Below the pieces are notes generated by a model. The model ran no database searches, was not told the DNA's origin, and was given only the letters and a program-made list of their open reading frames with translations. From positions 202,435,232 through 202,499,231 of the forward strand of contig CM076990.1 in the NCBI GenBank assembly GCA_039090855.1: a stretch of DNA of 64,000 nucleotides. Reading direction: 5' to 3'. The position numbers were made by a program, and so were the translations under genes. Source of the DNA: Macrothele yani. Its lineage: Eukaryota > Arthropoda > Arachnida > Araneae > Macrothelidae. Positions within the stretch are counted from its first letter, which is position 1. Every line of letters begins with the position of its first letter. Shown here piece after piece: positions 47,341 through 58,535 of this stretch.

Positions 47341-48104
47341 ATTTATACAATTGTTACTAGCAAACATGAATGGTGCCAGAAATGCTAAGTTTATGGAAAA
47401 TCTATAATTATTCTTGATGCTATAATATGGCTCTTGAGAATATGTTGTGAAGTGAAGCCAGAAACAATAAGACTGAGTATCCAAACAGGAAAACTTCCTG
47501 GAAGAAGCAGTTCTGATAAGGCCTCAAATGGAAACAAAACTGACAGCTTACAAACAGCATTCGGAATAACTAAATTTAATGACATAAGTGCAGATGAACA
47601 TACAGCAACTGAAGCTACCACAGAGTATTCTGATGACATTATTAAGGGGTATTAAATGACTGACAAAAGTAGCAATGGTGAAAATACATCTAATAATGGT
47701 AAAAGTGTAAAATTTTGTTAGTGCTCTACCAGGTGTATCACACTTTCGAGAATTTGCTGTTCACCAAGGTGATACAGAATTGCTAAAAATGTGCAAGCAG
47801 CATGCTACTTTTGACCAACCATTGGGTCATTAACAACTCATCTGTACAGAAAACTGTGCATGATTATTTGATTATTCATCTAAGTTGAGAACCTATATTT
47901 CTTCATCACACACTTGGTCGTTAAAACATACTACCCAACAGACATTCACCTAAAAGACTGCATTGTATACTTGTTAGTGAGGCATGCCAAAACTTAGCAG
48001 GCACTACATGAAAGCATATTAATAACCTTTCTCAAGATATAATGGAAGCAACCGCAAAAATCACACGCTACTTTCTATTCAGATGAAAATGCTACAGATA
48101 AGCA
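47341..48104. other. decayed tail of Tigger remnant, else unassigned
   Basis: Some coding-like stretches (47434-47655) but no recognised motif. The right terminal repeat of the Tigger element was not found. Confidence 0.35.
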
Positions 48105-48785
48105 AACTGAAAGTGAAAATCCTCCAAATACGTGGCCTCAGTAAATAAACAGAAACATCACTCTTTCCACGTTCCAGCTACTGAGACGTCTCCATCTGGT
48201 GCCATTAACGCCCACCAGATGGAGACGTCTCAGTAGCTGAGTCCATCTTATGTATTTATGATGTCAGAAGCTGACTTTAAAATACATATAGCACCGTGGA
48301 TTGTTGACCACCATGGATTGTTGACCACCGTGGTGTAAAGTTAATGCGCTCGGCTAGATATCGAGAGTTCCATGGTTCAATTCCACTGCGACGGCTGAAA
48401 ACAATTTTTCGGTTGCTATGTGTTTCTGGAATGTAGAAAGAGCGATGTATTTATTTATTTACTGACGCGCCACGTATTTGGAGGATTTTCACCTTGGATC
48501 TCGCCCTTTGGATTTAACTGCTATAATATATACAGCCAGTGCCATTAATGCCCACCAGATGGAGACGTCTCAGTAGCTGAGCCAATCTTACGGATTTATG
48601 ATGTCAGAAGCTGACTGAAAAACACGCATACCACCGTGGATTGTTGGCCACTGTGGTGTAAGGCTAATGCGCTTGGCTAGATATCGAAAGATCCGTGGGT
48701 TCAGTTCCCTGGCAGTAACCGAATAACAATTTTTCGGTTGCTGTATGTTGCTGGAACGTGGAAAGAGCAATATTTCTGTTTATTT
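48105..48785 (+). mobile_element. SINE family S3 locus 2: snap-back plus tandem dimer
   Basis: 48113-48208 is a minus copy with most of its body deleted. It meets head-to-head a plus copy (48209-48535), followed head-to-tail by another (48536-48785). Each plus unit has the CCACCAGATGGAGACGTCTC head, A box CCGTGGTGTAA, B box GGTTCAATTCC or a variant, and the GTGGAAAGAGCGATG-type core. The first plus unit continues into GGAGGATTTTCACC and the same tail joint as locus 1. A 12-nt internal duplication (ggattgttgacc) is seen near 48298. Confidence 0.78.
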
Positions 48786-49930
48786 ATTTGGAATACTGAA
48801 AACCTATGGAATCACAAATATCATGCATATTTAGCAGAACTGGTATTGAGACCTATAGAAAGCACAGTGTTTGAAATCAACAAATCAGTATAGCAAAGGC
48901 ATGATCACACACAACACATCTTTTTGAACAACCATATGGTATGAAAAACAAACAATTCCTCCAAAAGCTGAGACCTAAATGCATTAACTGAGTCATATGA
49001 TTTAAATAGAAACCCAAAAAGATGGGAGACTTAATTTTCTTGACATGCTAATATCCCAAACCAGGAATAATCAATACATTGGTATGTCTGTTTACAGAAA
49101 ACTATGATGCATAAATAACATTATTATCATTTGGACAAAATTTATCACTTTGTTGATTGCTGTTTATTGGTTGAAACACTGATATACAACAGGAGACAGG
49201 TAGCTAAAAAATGGCCTTGTCTGGTAACTACAAAATCTGTGTGAAATGAAGTTATCGTAAAAGAATGATATTTTGGAAATGCTACACTAAGAAATGTTTA
49301 ATCCACCTTTATCCAGTTCTCTACAACATTTTTCAAAGTTTAATCTAATGAACAGCAATTGGCAGAGACAAACTTCAAAACTCCACAACTAAAACAATGA
49401 ATTCATAGCTAAGCAAGCACTGGATTTTGTGGCAGTTTTAGAACAAACAGTTGGATGAAGTAAAACCAGCACACACACAAACACAGCTAAAACAAATGCA
49501 TTATTTTTTCAAACACAAAACAAAGGCTGAGAACTATATACAGTGAAACCTTGGTTATAAGTTTTTCTAAGGGATGGCATTAAGAAATGTATAAAAGAAA
49601 TTCAAATGTTATTGTAAAATGTATGCCTTGAAAGAGTACAAGATATTCCTTAATGATGCTTTATTTAAAGTCGAATTGACAGAGGAAGAAAACAAAAGTG
49701 TTACAAATTATAATACATTTTATCACACTGCAAAAAAAAAAAAAATCCTGATTCTAGATTAATTAAAATCCTCACAACTAAGAACCTGGGATCACTGCTT
49801 CAATATGCAACATATGAATTAACAGTTGTTGTTTTTTTGTGTGTGTTTTTTTGTTTTTTCTAAGATCCAGAGTGCATCTATTTGAAACTGGAGTGATGAA
49901 CACTAATGATATATCTAGTATTCTACTCTA
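48786..49930. other. intron, no gene seen
   Basis: A transposon-like end, CAGTGAAACCTTGGTTATAAG, starts near 49542 but has no partner found. A poly(A) run lies at about 49732-49744. Confidence 0.4.
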
Positions 49931-50159
49931 TGAGGGTTGTACTGAAAGTAATGCAAAAGTGGCATAACTTTTTTTATTAACTGACAGAGGTCATTCAAAT
50001 TGCACATGTTGGTACAGAAACTCTTTCTCTATACAAAAGTACTACTCAACATATCACAAGCCATGCATTTGCACCATTGTTGAACCCAACTTTTGAATCC
50101 TCTTTGAAAAAAATTTAGGTGTGGACTGTTGTACCCACTTTTTCACAGCCACTTCACCT

Positions 50160-50412
50160 AGTCTGTGTCATCAACTCGTTGTCCCCAGAGACTGTCCTTC
50201 ATTGGGTCGAATAGGTGAAAGTCAGAGAACACCAGATCTGGGCTGTACAATGGAAGGGGAAGGGAACCATCGACCAGCCTAATTTCCTGATCAATTGATT
50301 TGTTGCTAAAAATGTGTGTGGTCGTGCATTGTCACGGTGAATGTAGATCCTTTTCATATTCTTGTTTGGTCTCTTCCTCTTTATGGCTTCTCTAAGCTTC
50401 TTGAGTGCCTCA
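50160..50412 (-). pseudogene. mariner transposase, C-terminal part
   Basis: Continues with EALKKLREAIKRKRPNK, IYIHRDNARPHT, and IRKLGWSMVPFPFH. After a one-frame shift comes YSPDLVFSDFHLFDPMKDSL, supplying the third catalytic Asp of a DD34D mariner. Frames do not join, so it was inactive even apart from the insertions. Confidence 0.88.
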
Positions 50413-50837
50413 CAGAGACTATAAAATTCCCAGAAATTTTTCAATAGTAAAGGCTAAAAAAATCAGTAGTTTCTTGCTTTTTTCAGTAGTTAATGCTAGA
50501 AAATTCAGTAGTAATGAATAAAATTGTATAACATGCTCTGTAACAAACACAATGTGAGTAAAGGCAAAATAAAAGTGTAGATTCATAAAACAGTGAATTT
50601 TTGCTTAAAAACTGTTGAAAAAATTGAAAGACTTTCTGTGGAAAACAAGTGGCACCAACATTTGTCTTGCTTTGGTTTTTCCTCAAAAAACCTATGTATG
50701 TTCCAGGGAGAATCTTGCAACACAGTAAGCGGCTCAGCTTGTTTGAACTACAGTAGAACTCCAATTTTCCGGATTGACTCGGACAACAGCCCATCCAGAT
50801 ATTCGAAAAATTCGGATAATCGAGTTGTTTTTTTACA

Positions 50838-53800
50838 TACATGCATACATATCACTAAGCTGTTCTCTGAGATTCAGAGGTTAGCTCCAAAAAGAAATAC
50901 AAACTTCCAGATATTTTTACTTACTGTTGTCGTATCAAACTTCGCCATTTACAGCGATCTTGACATACAACTCGTGCTTCACTGATATCCATTACACGCC
51001 GTACACAAGATCTTTTATACTTCATACTCATAATCTTTTTCTCATGCAGACACTCCTGAATCTGATCCACCCATGTCTTCCTTGGCCTTCCTCTGCCTTT
51101 CCTTCCTGCCACTTGGGCTGAAAATATTTTCTTAGTAAGCATTTCATCACTCATTCTTTCAACATGGCCAAACCACCGAAGCATATTGGTTTCCACCTTG
51201 CTAACAACATTTTGCTTCACATCACACAACTGCAATACATCTTCATTTCTCACACAATCATATCGTGTCTTGCCACAAACCCCACGTAAGTAACGCATTT
51301 CTCCAGCACACAAACGACTCCTATGTTTCTTCTGCAGTACCCAGGTTTCACTGCCATACATCAGAGTAGGAACAATTACTGTTTCATACACAGCCATGCG
51401 GGACTCTCTAGAGAACCCATCATTCCTGTGAAAACCTCCCACAGCAGCTATGACTTTCAAAGAAGAATTCACTCGTCTACTGATTTCACCATCCAACTTG
51501 TTCTCTCTGTCAAACATGCTTCCTAAATACACAAACTCACTCACCTGGTCAATCACAGTGCCATTTATACTTACATTACATTCAGTGCTACCCATTCCTC
51601 TCTCAAAAACCATAACTTTGGTTTTTCCTTATTTATACTCAGTTTGAATTTCATGCAAACTTCGTGCATCCGAGTCAACATACTCTGCAACTCACTTTTG
51701 CTCTCTGCCAACAGGACAGTGTCATCAGCATACAGCAATCTGCACACACGGACATCACCAAGACACAAACCACCATTATCCATTTTGGCCTCATGCATGC
51801 ATGCGTCCATAAATATATTAAACAGCCATGGTTACATTACACAACCTTGTCTAACTCCTGCACCAATGGAAAACCATTTTGATAAAACACCATTCACTCG
51901 TACACAAGCTCTACTACCAGCATACATGGCTTTTACACTATTAAGTAGATTCCCAGTAACACCATATTCATTCAATACCTTCCACAAAGGTGTCCTATTG
52001 ACTCGGTCGTAAGCTTTCTCTAAATCTATGAAGGCAGTAAAAACTTTCTTCCCAACAGCCAGATACTTTTCAATCATCATGCGTAATGCAAAAATCTGGT
52101 AAGTGCAGCCTTTACCAGGCATAAAACCACTCTGAACATCTCACACTGTCAATGATGTAAGACCCCGTACTTTTTCAATTACAACCTTACCAAACACTTT
52201 CCGTGGCACACTCAGTAGACTAATACCACGACAGTTCTTGCATTCAGTCTGATCACCTTTTCCCTTATACAAGGGAACAATGATAGCATCCTTCCAATCC
52301 CGAGGGACCATTCCTAACTCCCAGCACAACTGTCAAATTTCAGTTAACCAGTCAATTATAGAGTCACCACCATACTTCAACATCTCTGCAGTTATGCCAT
52401 CAACTCCTGGAGCCTTACCATTCTGAAGAGATTTTAGAGCTTTACACACTTCTTCTCTTGAAATCCCTCCTGTGCTTTCATCCCTTATTGTGACATCATC
52501 TGCATCTGCCTCAGAATCATTTTTGCTCTCCTGATGTAATAACTCACAGAAGTATTCGCCCCATCTGTCACTTAACTCATTGGGCTCCCATATCATTTCC
52601 CCAACCTCATTCTTCACACAACTTACAACTTTGTTTCCCCTACTTTTCCTGAGTCTCATGTACTTCCAGAAGGACTTTCTATCTTTCCAAAAAGCCAGTT
52701 CATGCCTTTCCACTTTCTCTTTCCTATCTTTTGCCTTACTGTGGCGAACCAGCCTAGCAGCTTCACGCTTCTTACAGCGATATTCATCCACAGAGACTCT
52801 ACCTTGCAACATCCCCAAATAGGCTTCCTTCTTTTTCTTTACTGCCTCATCAATCTCACTATTCCATCAAGCATCACCTCTGTTGTTACCCACTATTGTG
52901 GTGCCACAGACCTCTTTAGCAGCAGTAACAACACAGTTCTTAAAACATTCCCACTTCTTTTCTACATCCCTCTCACAAGATTTCAGATCCTTCAGTCGTT
53001 CTCTGAGTAAGTCAGAATACCGCTGATGATCTTCAAGGAGCCTATCAACCTTTATTCTTTCTATCCTGGGTCTCTTCCCATTCCTTTTCCTCCAACCAAC
53101 ATTAAGTTTCACTCGTGACACTACCAAGTAATGATCAGAACCAACATCCGCACCTCTCATCACACGGGTGTCAACAACTAAGTGTTTCAAACGCTGATCG
53201 TAAACAACAAAATCTATCACACTCTTTTGACCAAGAGTACGATTTTTCCAAGTATATGTGTGTATATACTTGTGGTTGAAAAATGTATTAGATACACACA
53301 AACCATTCTCAATGCAGAGTTCAATTAATCTTTCACCATTATCATTCACACAAGGATCATTAAACTTACCCAGAACATTGTCAGAAATTGCATTCTGCAC
53401 ACCTACTCTAGCATTGAAATCCCCTGCTATCATAACTTTTTCTTTAGCACCAAACTGGCTCAAAACAGCTTTTAGCTCATTCCAGAAATCTTCTTTCTTA
53501 TCAGAAGGTTCCGAGTCACAAGGAGCATACACTACAACAATTACAATTCTCTGAAGTTTCACTTTCAAACGAATCCAGAGAATTCTCTCACTTATGCAAC
53601 TATAGTGAATCAAGTTGCTCTTCATTTTTTCACTTAAAATCACACCTACACCAGCCTGTCCTCTCATATTATCCAGTACTCCAGACCACACACTCACCGT
53701 GCCATTCACTTCTTCTACCCAATTTCCTTCTTTTTGGTTTCACTTACACACAGCACATCCAGTCTATACTTATTCATCTAATCAATCACCTCACTCATCT

Positions 53801-53950
53801 TGCCATTTATACCTCTAGTATTCCATACACCAATCTTACATTCACTCAGCCGAGATCTCTTTCTCATACGCCGTTTAGAAAGTCCAGGTTGATTCCGTGG
53901 TGGACCGTCCTTCTCAAGTGTGGTAGGTCCACCATATCCCACACTTGAGT
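50838..53950 (-). mobile_element. RTE-A LINE copy A2, full length
   Basis: On minus it begins with a CTCAAGTGTGG hairpin at 53949 and ends in the aatctcagagaacagctt tail followed by a tgtatgcatgta-type repeat at about 50838. Better preserved than A1. Confidence 0.9.
50921..53850 (-). pseudogene. RTE-A endonuclease-RT, several stops
   Basis: Endonuclease at 53709-52867: GVGVILSEKM, VVVYAPCDSEPSDKK, IAGDFNARVG, DFVVYDQRLK and GSDHYLVVS. RT at 52818-51571: APGVDGITAEML, VPLYKGKGDQTECKNCRGIS, SGFMPGKGCT, FIDLEKAYDRVNR, GVRQGCVM and LLYADDTVLLAES. C-terminus at 51613-50921: YLGSMFDRENKL, YGSETWVLQKKHR, MLRWFGHVERMSDE, GRGRPRKTW, ending CKWRSLI. Stops interrupt near 52865, 52330, 52140 and 51830, and a frameshift near 51600. 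Catalytic motifs are intact. Confidence 0.9.
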
Positions 53951-54520
53951 CATTCTTAATATTTCTTTTTAATCAAGTAAATACATCAGTGTGGGGGATT
54001 AGCCCACAGCTGAGGGTTCCAGTTGGTCATTCAACCTAAGGATTCTGGAACAAAACCCAGTGAGTTGGGGTATTTTCGCCAATGTCGCACAGAACTAGCT
54101 TGCACCTCTCCAGTTGTCTTTTTTCTGTAGGCCAAATACGTATTTATTAATTGAAGTGAGGGAATTTCATTTTTTTGTTTATCACATTTTTTAAAATGTT
54201 ATACAGTTTAAAAAATAAATGTTTACTCTACTGCATTATTATTTTGCATTATTTAAATGAATGAAAAAACTAAAAATATGTAAATAAATTAAGAAAAATC
54301 TTAATTTTACTTGGCCTTGAAAGAAGAACAAGCGATCCGTATAATTGGAGTTCTATTGTACTTCCAACCTGTGAAGGCACTAACACTGTAGGATAATGGA
54401 ACATTTATATACTTTTTTTTTTTTTTTGTAGAGAAAGAGAGGGTGTGGGGCAGGGGGTGTTGCTTTCCAAAATGCTGCAACACCTTTCAACTGGTCAAAC
54501 ATTGAGCTGGCATTATCAGA

Positions 54521-55085
54521 TCAAAATGCAATACAATTATGCCACTGCAACCCTTTTTTGGCAAATTCATCATTTATATTTTTAAAAATTTCTCCACCGG
54601 TGCTATTATGATATGCCAACAGAGAAACAAGCAAAATAATTATTTTCTGACTCATCTTCTCAAAAAATGTGAAGAACAGTGGATATAGTTTCATATCAAA
54701 ACAACCTCTGAATCTCAGAGAACAGCTTAGTGATGATGATGACAGTTTCATATCATCACTGCCATTGCTTCCATCAATACTAACTGCAAAGGGTGAATTT
54801 AAGGAAGAAATAGTTTCTTCCATAGTTATGTGAGCCATTCTTGTAATGATTGCTGTGGTTTTCTGGTTTTCGTATGGCCGCTACTATAATTTTGCGCTAC
54901 CTTGGGATTGGGGAACATTGCAATAAACAACAGTCTAATGTGATCGGTAGCTGATATTGGCAGATTGTGTTCAATCAAAAAACGAGCAAATAAACTTTCA
55001 GCTTTTATGGCACATAAGGCTTTATCATCTTCAGTGATGAAAAATGATACAACATCTTTTGACTTCACTTTTGCTTGGGCATATT
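54521..55085 (-). pseudogene. hAT-family transposase-like remnant in H2
   Basis: Reads MKSKDVVSFFITEDDKALC, IKAESLFARFLIEHNLPISA, TDHIRLLFIAMFPNPKVA with a CGRTKT-like block decayed to SSGHTKTRK. After stops and frame change it continues with FAVSIDGSNGSDDMK, KLYPLFFTFFEK and NSTGGEIFKNINDEFAKKGL. This resembles the hAT-like proteins with AEVLFT-FLVEHN and SIDGSNG-D--KLYP blocks. Broken by a 45-bp LINE tail (54699-54743). Confidence 0.65.
54699..54743 (+). mobile_element. 45-bp RTE-A tail insertion A5
   Basis: Consists of AACCTCTGAATCTCAGAGAA plus CAGCTTAG and a TGATGATGATGA tail, flanked by exact 12-bp repeats AGTTTCATATCA (54687-54698 and 54744-54755). Confidence 0.85.
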
Positions 55086-55303
55086 CTTGGTGTTTTTTTT
55101 AAAACACATGACGACGACAATCATTTTGCCTTCCGTGGGCGATATTTATGTCGTTTGAACATTAAGTACAAAACACCATATTGGCTGAAATTTTTTATGG
55201 TTGAAGACATGGAATTTAATACTATATAAATTTCTCATAATCCGTAGGTCGACAGAAAATTTCCGTAAAAACCACAGAGAATCCATAGTAGTTGGAGTCT
55301 CTG

Positions 55304-55984
55304 GTCTCAATGTACCACTCGCTGGTCACGGTATGCCCACATTCTAGAAAATCAAGGAGAATGGCACCCCTGTCATCCCAAAAAACAGTCAGCATGACTT
55401 TCTGTGCTGTTCACTGGCTCTTGAACTTCTTAGGCCTTGGTGAAGAGGTATGACACCATTCCATGGATTGATTCTTTGTTTCCAGATTGTAAAGATATGC
55501 CCATGTTTCATCCCCTGTCACCAGATCAAAAAAATGTGCCTTCATTGGCTTCAAACGCTTCCAGCAGATCAGAGCAGACTTCCACCCTTCTCTCCTTCAA
55601 ATCAGGTGTCAACTGCCGAAGTACCCACTTTGCACACACTTTCCGATGCCTTAAGTCTTCCACCATCTTCTGTATGGCATTATGACCACAGTTCAGTTGT
55701 GAAGCAAACTCACAGATTGTGACTCATCTCTCCGTGCGAATCAATTCATCCACTCACAGATGATTCGTGTTAATGGTCATTGATGATGGTTTCCCACTGC
55801 GTGGTTTGTCTTTAATGCTGGTTTCCCCTTCTTTAAACTTCTCCATCCATCTGTGCACATTGCTCTTGTCAGTGGTGTCATCTCCATAAACATTCTGTAA
55901 GTTTCTGTGGATGTCGGACAGCCTGCACCCTTCCTTCATCAAGAACTCAATAATGACACATTGCTTCTGCTTAGATTTCATTAT
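55304..55984 (-). pseudogene. mariner transposase, N-terminal and central part
   Basis: Begins MKSKQKQCVIIEFLMKEGCR at 55981, then HRNLQNVYGDDTTDKSNVHR and a KPRSGKP linker: the mariner paired-type HTH. After stops come VRQLTPDLKERRV-like sequence, VTGDETWAYLYN (first Asp, near 55510) and LTVFWDDRGAILLDFLE (second Asp, near 55375). It breaks after EWYIET at 55304, where the hAT element starts. The remainder is at 50412-50160. Confidence 0.88.
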
Positions 55985-56104
55985 TTACCTGCAATGAGGA
56001 AGAGATGAAGAAATGTTACTATAGAAGAAGTTACTTTACCAACTTCTGTCAGTTAATAAAAAATGTATGCCCACTTTTGCATTACTTTCGAAACAACCCT
56101 TATA

Positions 56105-56910
56105 TTACATCATGAAATGGTGGAGCCACCAAGTTATGTCCCACAGATTTATTAATTTAAAATAATGTGCATGTGTGTACATCATGAAATGCAAAACCAA
56201 TTTTTTGTCCAAGCCAAAAGTAAACAATATGCCCTTCTCTGATGGGATCAATGTTCAACTTTGTCTGCACCAAGAAGAAACACAGCAATGCTGTCTCAAT
56301 TCTCTTAAAGTTGTAACATACTAGGTTATGCAAAAAAAGAATTAAAGAACCACGTAGTTTTGACAATCTGAAATTTAAATTTTAATGCAGCATTGAAAAA
56401 AGCATACAAATTTATTACATATAACTGAACCGAAAAAAATCAATAGAAACTACAGTAAAATATTGCGACTAACACAGAATGCCACATAAAAGTGTAAAAT
56501 GTGTAACAGGTTTTGCTGTAGTTGCAAAGTGCGCCATGCAAGAAAATTAAGAGAGAACCATATGCGGAAGAACTTCCTAAAAAACCATACATGTGGTGAG
56601 ATATGCCTCATTATCCTCTCAAAAAGTCTGGTATTTACCTTTTCATTAAGTGCAATATCATGTGGTATAAGTAGAAAAGATTACCAAGTTATGATTTAAA
56701 AAAATGCTAAGAATTCTTTATACATAACAATTATCCTGGATATGACACTACACACCACAGATTTTTCGGAAGAGGGAATTTTTCTTCCTTTCTTTTTTTT
56801 TTTTTTTTTCCTGATATGAAAACAAATTGTACTAGGTAATTACATATCCAGAGTAGCTGTTACGTATAAGAAATTTTCAACAATTCATTTTAAATCATGC
56901 ATCACTTCTG
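56105..56910. other. intron, no gene seen
   Basis: AT-rich with a poly(T) run near 56790-56809. Ends with the hAT target copy CACTTCTG at 56903-56910. Confidence 0.5.
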
Positions 56911-57443
56911 CAGTGGTGCACTCATGGGGTGAGCCGATACGGCCCAGGCCTCCTCTTGGGCTGACAGAGTGGAAAATTATTACGTCAAAGTGTGAAACAA
57001 GAAATCACGATACGCCATTGCTCGGCTCGTGACACAATGCTGTTGCGACAAGATCAGAGATACTGGAGCCCTCCTGGTGATCGAGGCATGCACGACACTA
57101 CCGGAGAGGGTGTGCGGCATTGTGGAGAGTGCCATCTGTTAGTGCAACACTACAACTGCATTCAAGAAAGTACCAGAGGCTCTGACACGTGACGCCACAG
57201 AAAGTTCTGTATATTTAGCAGCTCACCGCTAGCTAATACAAGCAGTGGACACCACCAGGGCAGCAGTTAGCTCAGAAAACTTGAGAATTTGACTTGCTCA
57301 GTGAAAAAAGTGTGCATAAGTGGTTATGAGTTGCGGAAGTGAATAGGTAAAAAGCAATTTTCGTACAATATGTCACATAAATAACACCACCATCTATGTA
57401 CAATATTTGATGTTAAAAGATGAAAAATATTTACAATTAAAAA

Positions 57444-57490
57444 CCCCACTAGTACTTTCGGGGTGACATTCACCCCATCATCAGGAGGAA
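57444..57490 (-). ncRNA. hammerhead ribozyme motif, PLE2
   Basis: On minus: TTCCTC (57490-57485), core CTGATGA (57484-57478), one T, stem II GGGGTG/CACCCC around AATGT, core GAA, stem III AGTACT (57456-57451, self-complementary), A at 57450 as predicted cleavage base, then GTGGGG (57449-57444) as stem I partner with two G-U pairs and one mismatch. Position and the extra T match the motif in PLE3. Stem I is weak, so activity is doubtful. Confidence 0.55.
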
Positions 57491-57725
57491 CAGAGGTTAT
57501 GTGATACACGCACAGATTTATAAGAGTACAGCAATGCACCATGGGTAAAGGTCTCAAAGCGTCACTAGGTTGTGATTGTTACCATCGCAACCGAGAATTT
57601 CCAACATCAAAACTATACAGAGATTTTGTTACACTATTAAAGGCTATTGCCAAATTCACGTGTTGTTGGGGGTTTTTTTTTATGTTTTTTTAATTGCTAT
57701 AATTTAAAATTCAAATTAATGATGT

Positions 57726-58230
57726 GATCTTTCCAAATTTTTGATATGTCCACAGGTGTATTATCATTACAACATCTGTCTCCCAAGGCTTCAATGTACA
57801 GGCTTTCAGCGAGGTGTAGTAAGTGCATGTGCGCTAGAGTGTCCAACAGTCTGATATTTGCCCAGTCTGGTTGTAATGTTCCATTTACAACATTCCTATA
57901 TAATGGCGTATTATTGCGGTTGGTTTAGATATCATATTCGTGTTTCTGTACACGAATACCCAAGCTTCTCCTTGTGGACCCTACGTAGTTGCTAACATGT
58001 TCACCTGCTGAGGAGTCCAATATTGGAATGTTATACACTCCCCATTTGCTCATTATTTCAGTAGTTGCCGGATCTTTGTTAATAAGCAATATAAGATTCC
58101 TTGATCGGGTACCAAACTGTATATTATGTTTTGAGCACATGCGTGATAGTACGTTAGTGATGTGTGGGTGCTGATCTAATGCTCCTACTAGTGGGGTTTT
58201 TAATTGTAAATATATTTCATCTTTTAACAT
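57726..58230 (-). pseudogene. Penelope GIY-YIG endonuclease domain
   Basis: Reads NVLSRMCSKHNIQFGTRSRN, LILLINKDPATTEIMSKWG, then GVYNIPILDSSAGEHVSNYV, GSTRRSLGIRVQKHEYDI, a stop at 57925-57927, then TNRNNTPLYRNVVNGTLQPD, IRLLDT and AESLYIEALGDR. GVY...YVGST with the R-x3-H helix and a later Glu define the GIY-YIG core. The RT part is absent (5' truncation). Confidence 0.85.
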
Positions 58231-58535
58231 TAAATATTGTACATAGACGGTGGTGTTATTTATGTGGAAGTGAATAGGTCGTGGAAGAAAGCATTGCAGA
58301 TTGTTACTGTGTAATGAAGTGTGATGCTGTGAAGACAGTGAACCAGTAGTGTTGAACTAGGACCTGCGTTGTGAATTTAATAGTGGTCCTGAACTTTAAA
58401 CTGATCTAATACTGAGCAGCATTGTTAACGAGTGGTGTGTGCTCTGTGCTGATGATGTGTGTATTTCCACATTCTAATAAATTTTGTGTATAAATAAAAC
58501 TGAGGTGCAAGGATAAAAGATGATACGAGTGAAAA

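Larger units (their letters stand above)
50751..54358. mobile_element. pogo/Tigger-type MITE split by LINE A2
   Basis: TA flanks at 50749-50750 and 54359-54360. Left end CAGTAGAACTCCAATTTTCC; right end in complement CAATAGAACTCCAATTATAC. An internal attcggataatcgag motif fits the usual pogo-like ends. Own sequence is about 0.5 kb (50751-50837 and 53951-54358), without coding. Confidence 0.75.
50413..55303 (-). mobile_element. hAT element H2, itself interrupted
   Basis: Termini are inverted repeats starting CAGAGACT on both sides (50413-50420 on plus, 55303 downward on minus). It lies inside the mariner transposase. The 8-bp flanks are only partly similar (TTGAGACC / GTGAGGCA), suggesting age. 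It carries a hAT-like coding remnant and is split by the pogo MITE. Confidence 0.7.
49931..56102 (-). mobile_element. mariner element split by nested insertions
   Basis: TA duplications at 49929-49930 and 56103-56104. Left terminus TGAGGGTTGTACTGAAAGTA matches the complement of the right, TAAGGGTTGTTTCGAAAGTA, continuing with atgcaaaagtgg. Own sequence is only 49931-50412 and 55304-56102 (about 1.28 kb, the normal mariner size). Confidence 0.92.
57349..58265 (-). mobile_element. Penelope-like fragment PLE2 with inverted leader
   Basis: Flanked by exact 14-bp repeats GGAAGTGAATAGGT (57335-57348 and 58266-58279). On minus: an inverted leader copy (58265-58191), a GIY-YIG coding segment, about 240 nt of tail, a hammerhead motif, then the leader in normal orientation (57449-57366). 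The two leader copies make a hairpin-forming pair. Confidence 0.85.

Noticed and set aside
49542..49930. Complete pogo-like element starting CAGTGAAACCTTGG
   Set aside because: Only one end was seen and no matching right end found, so not called.
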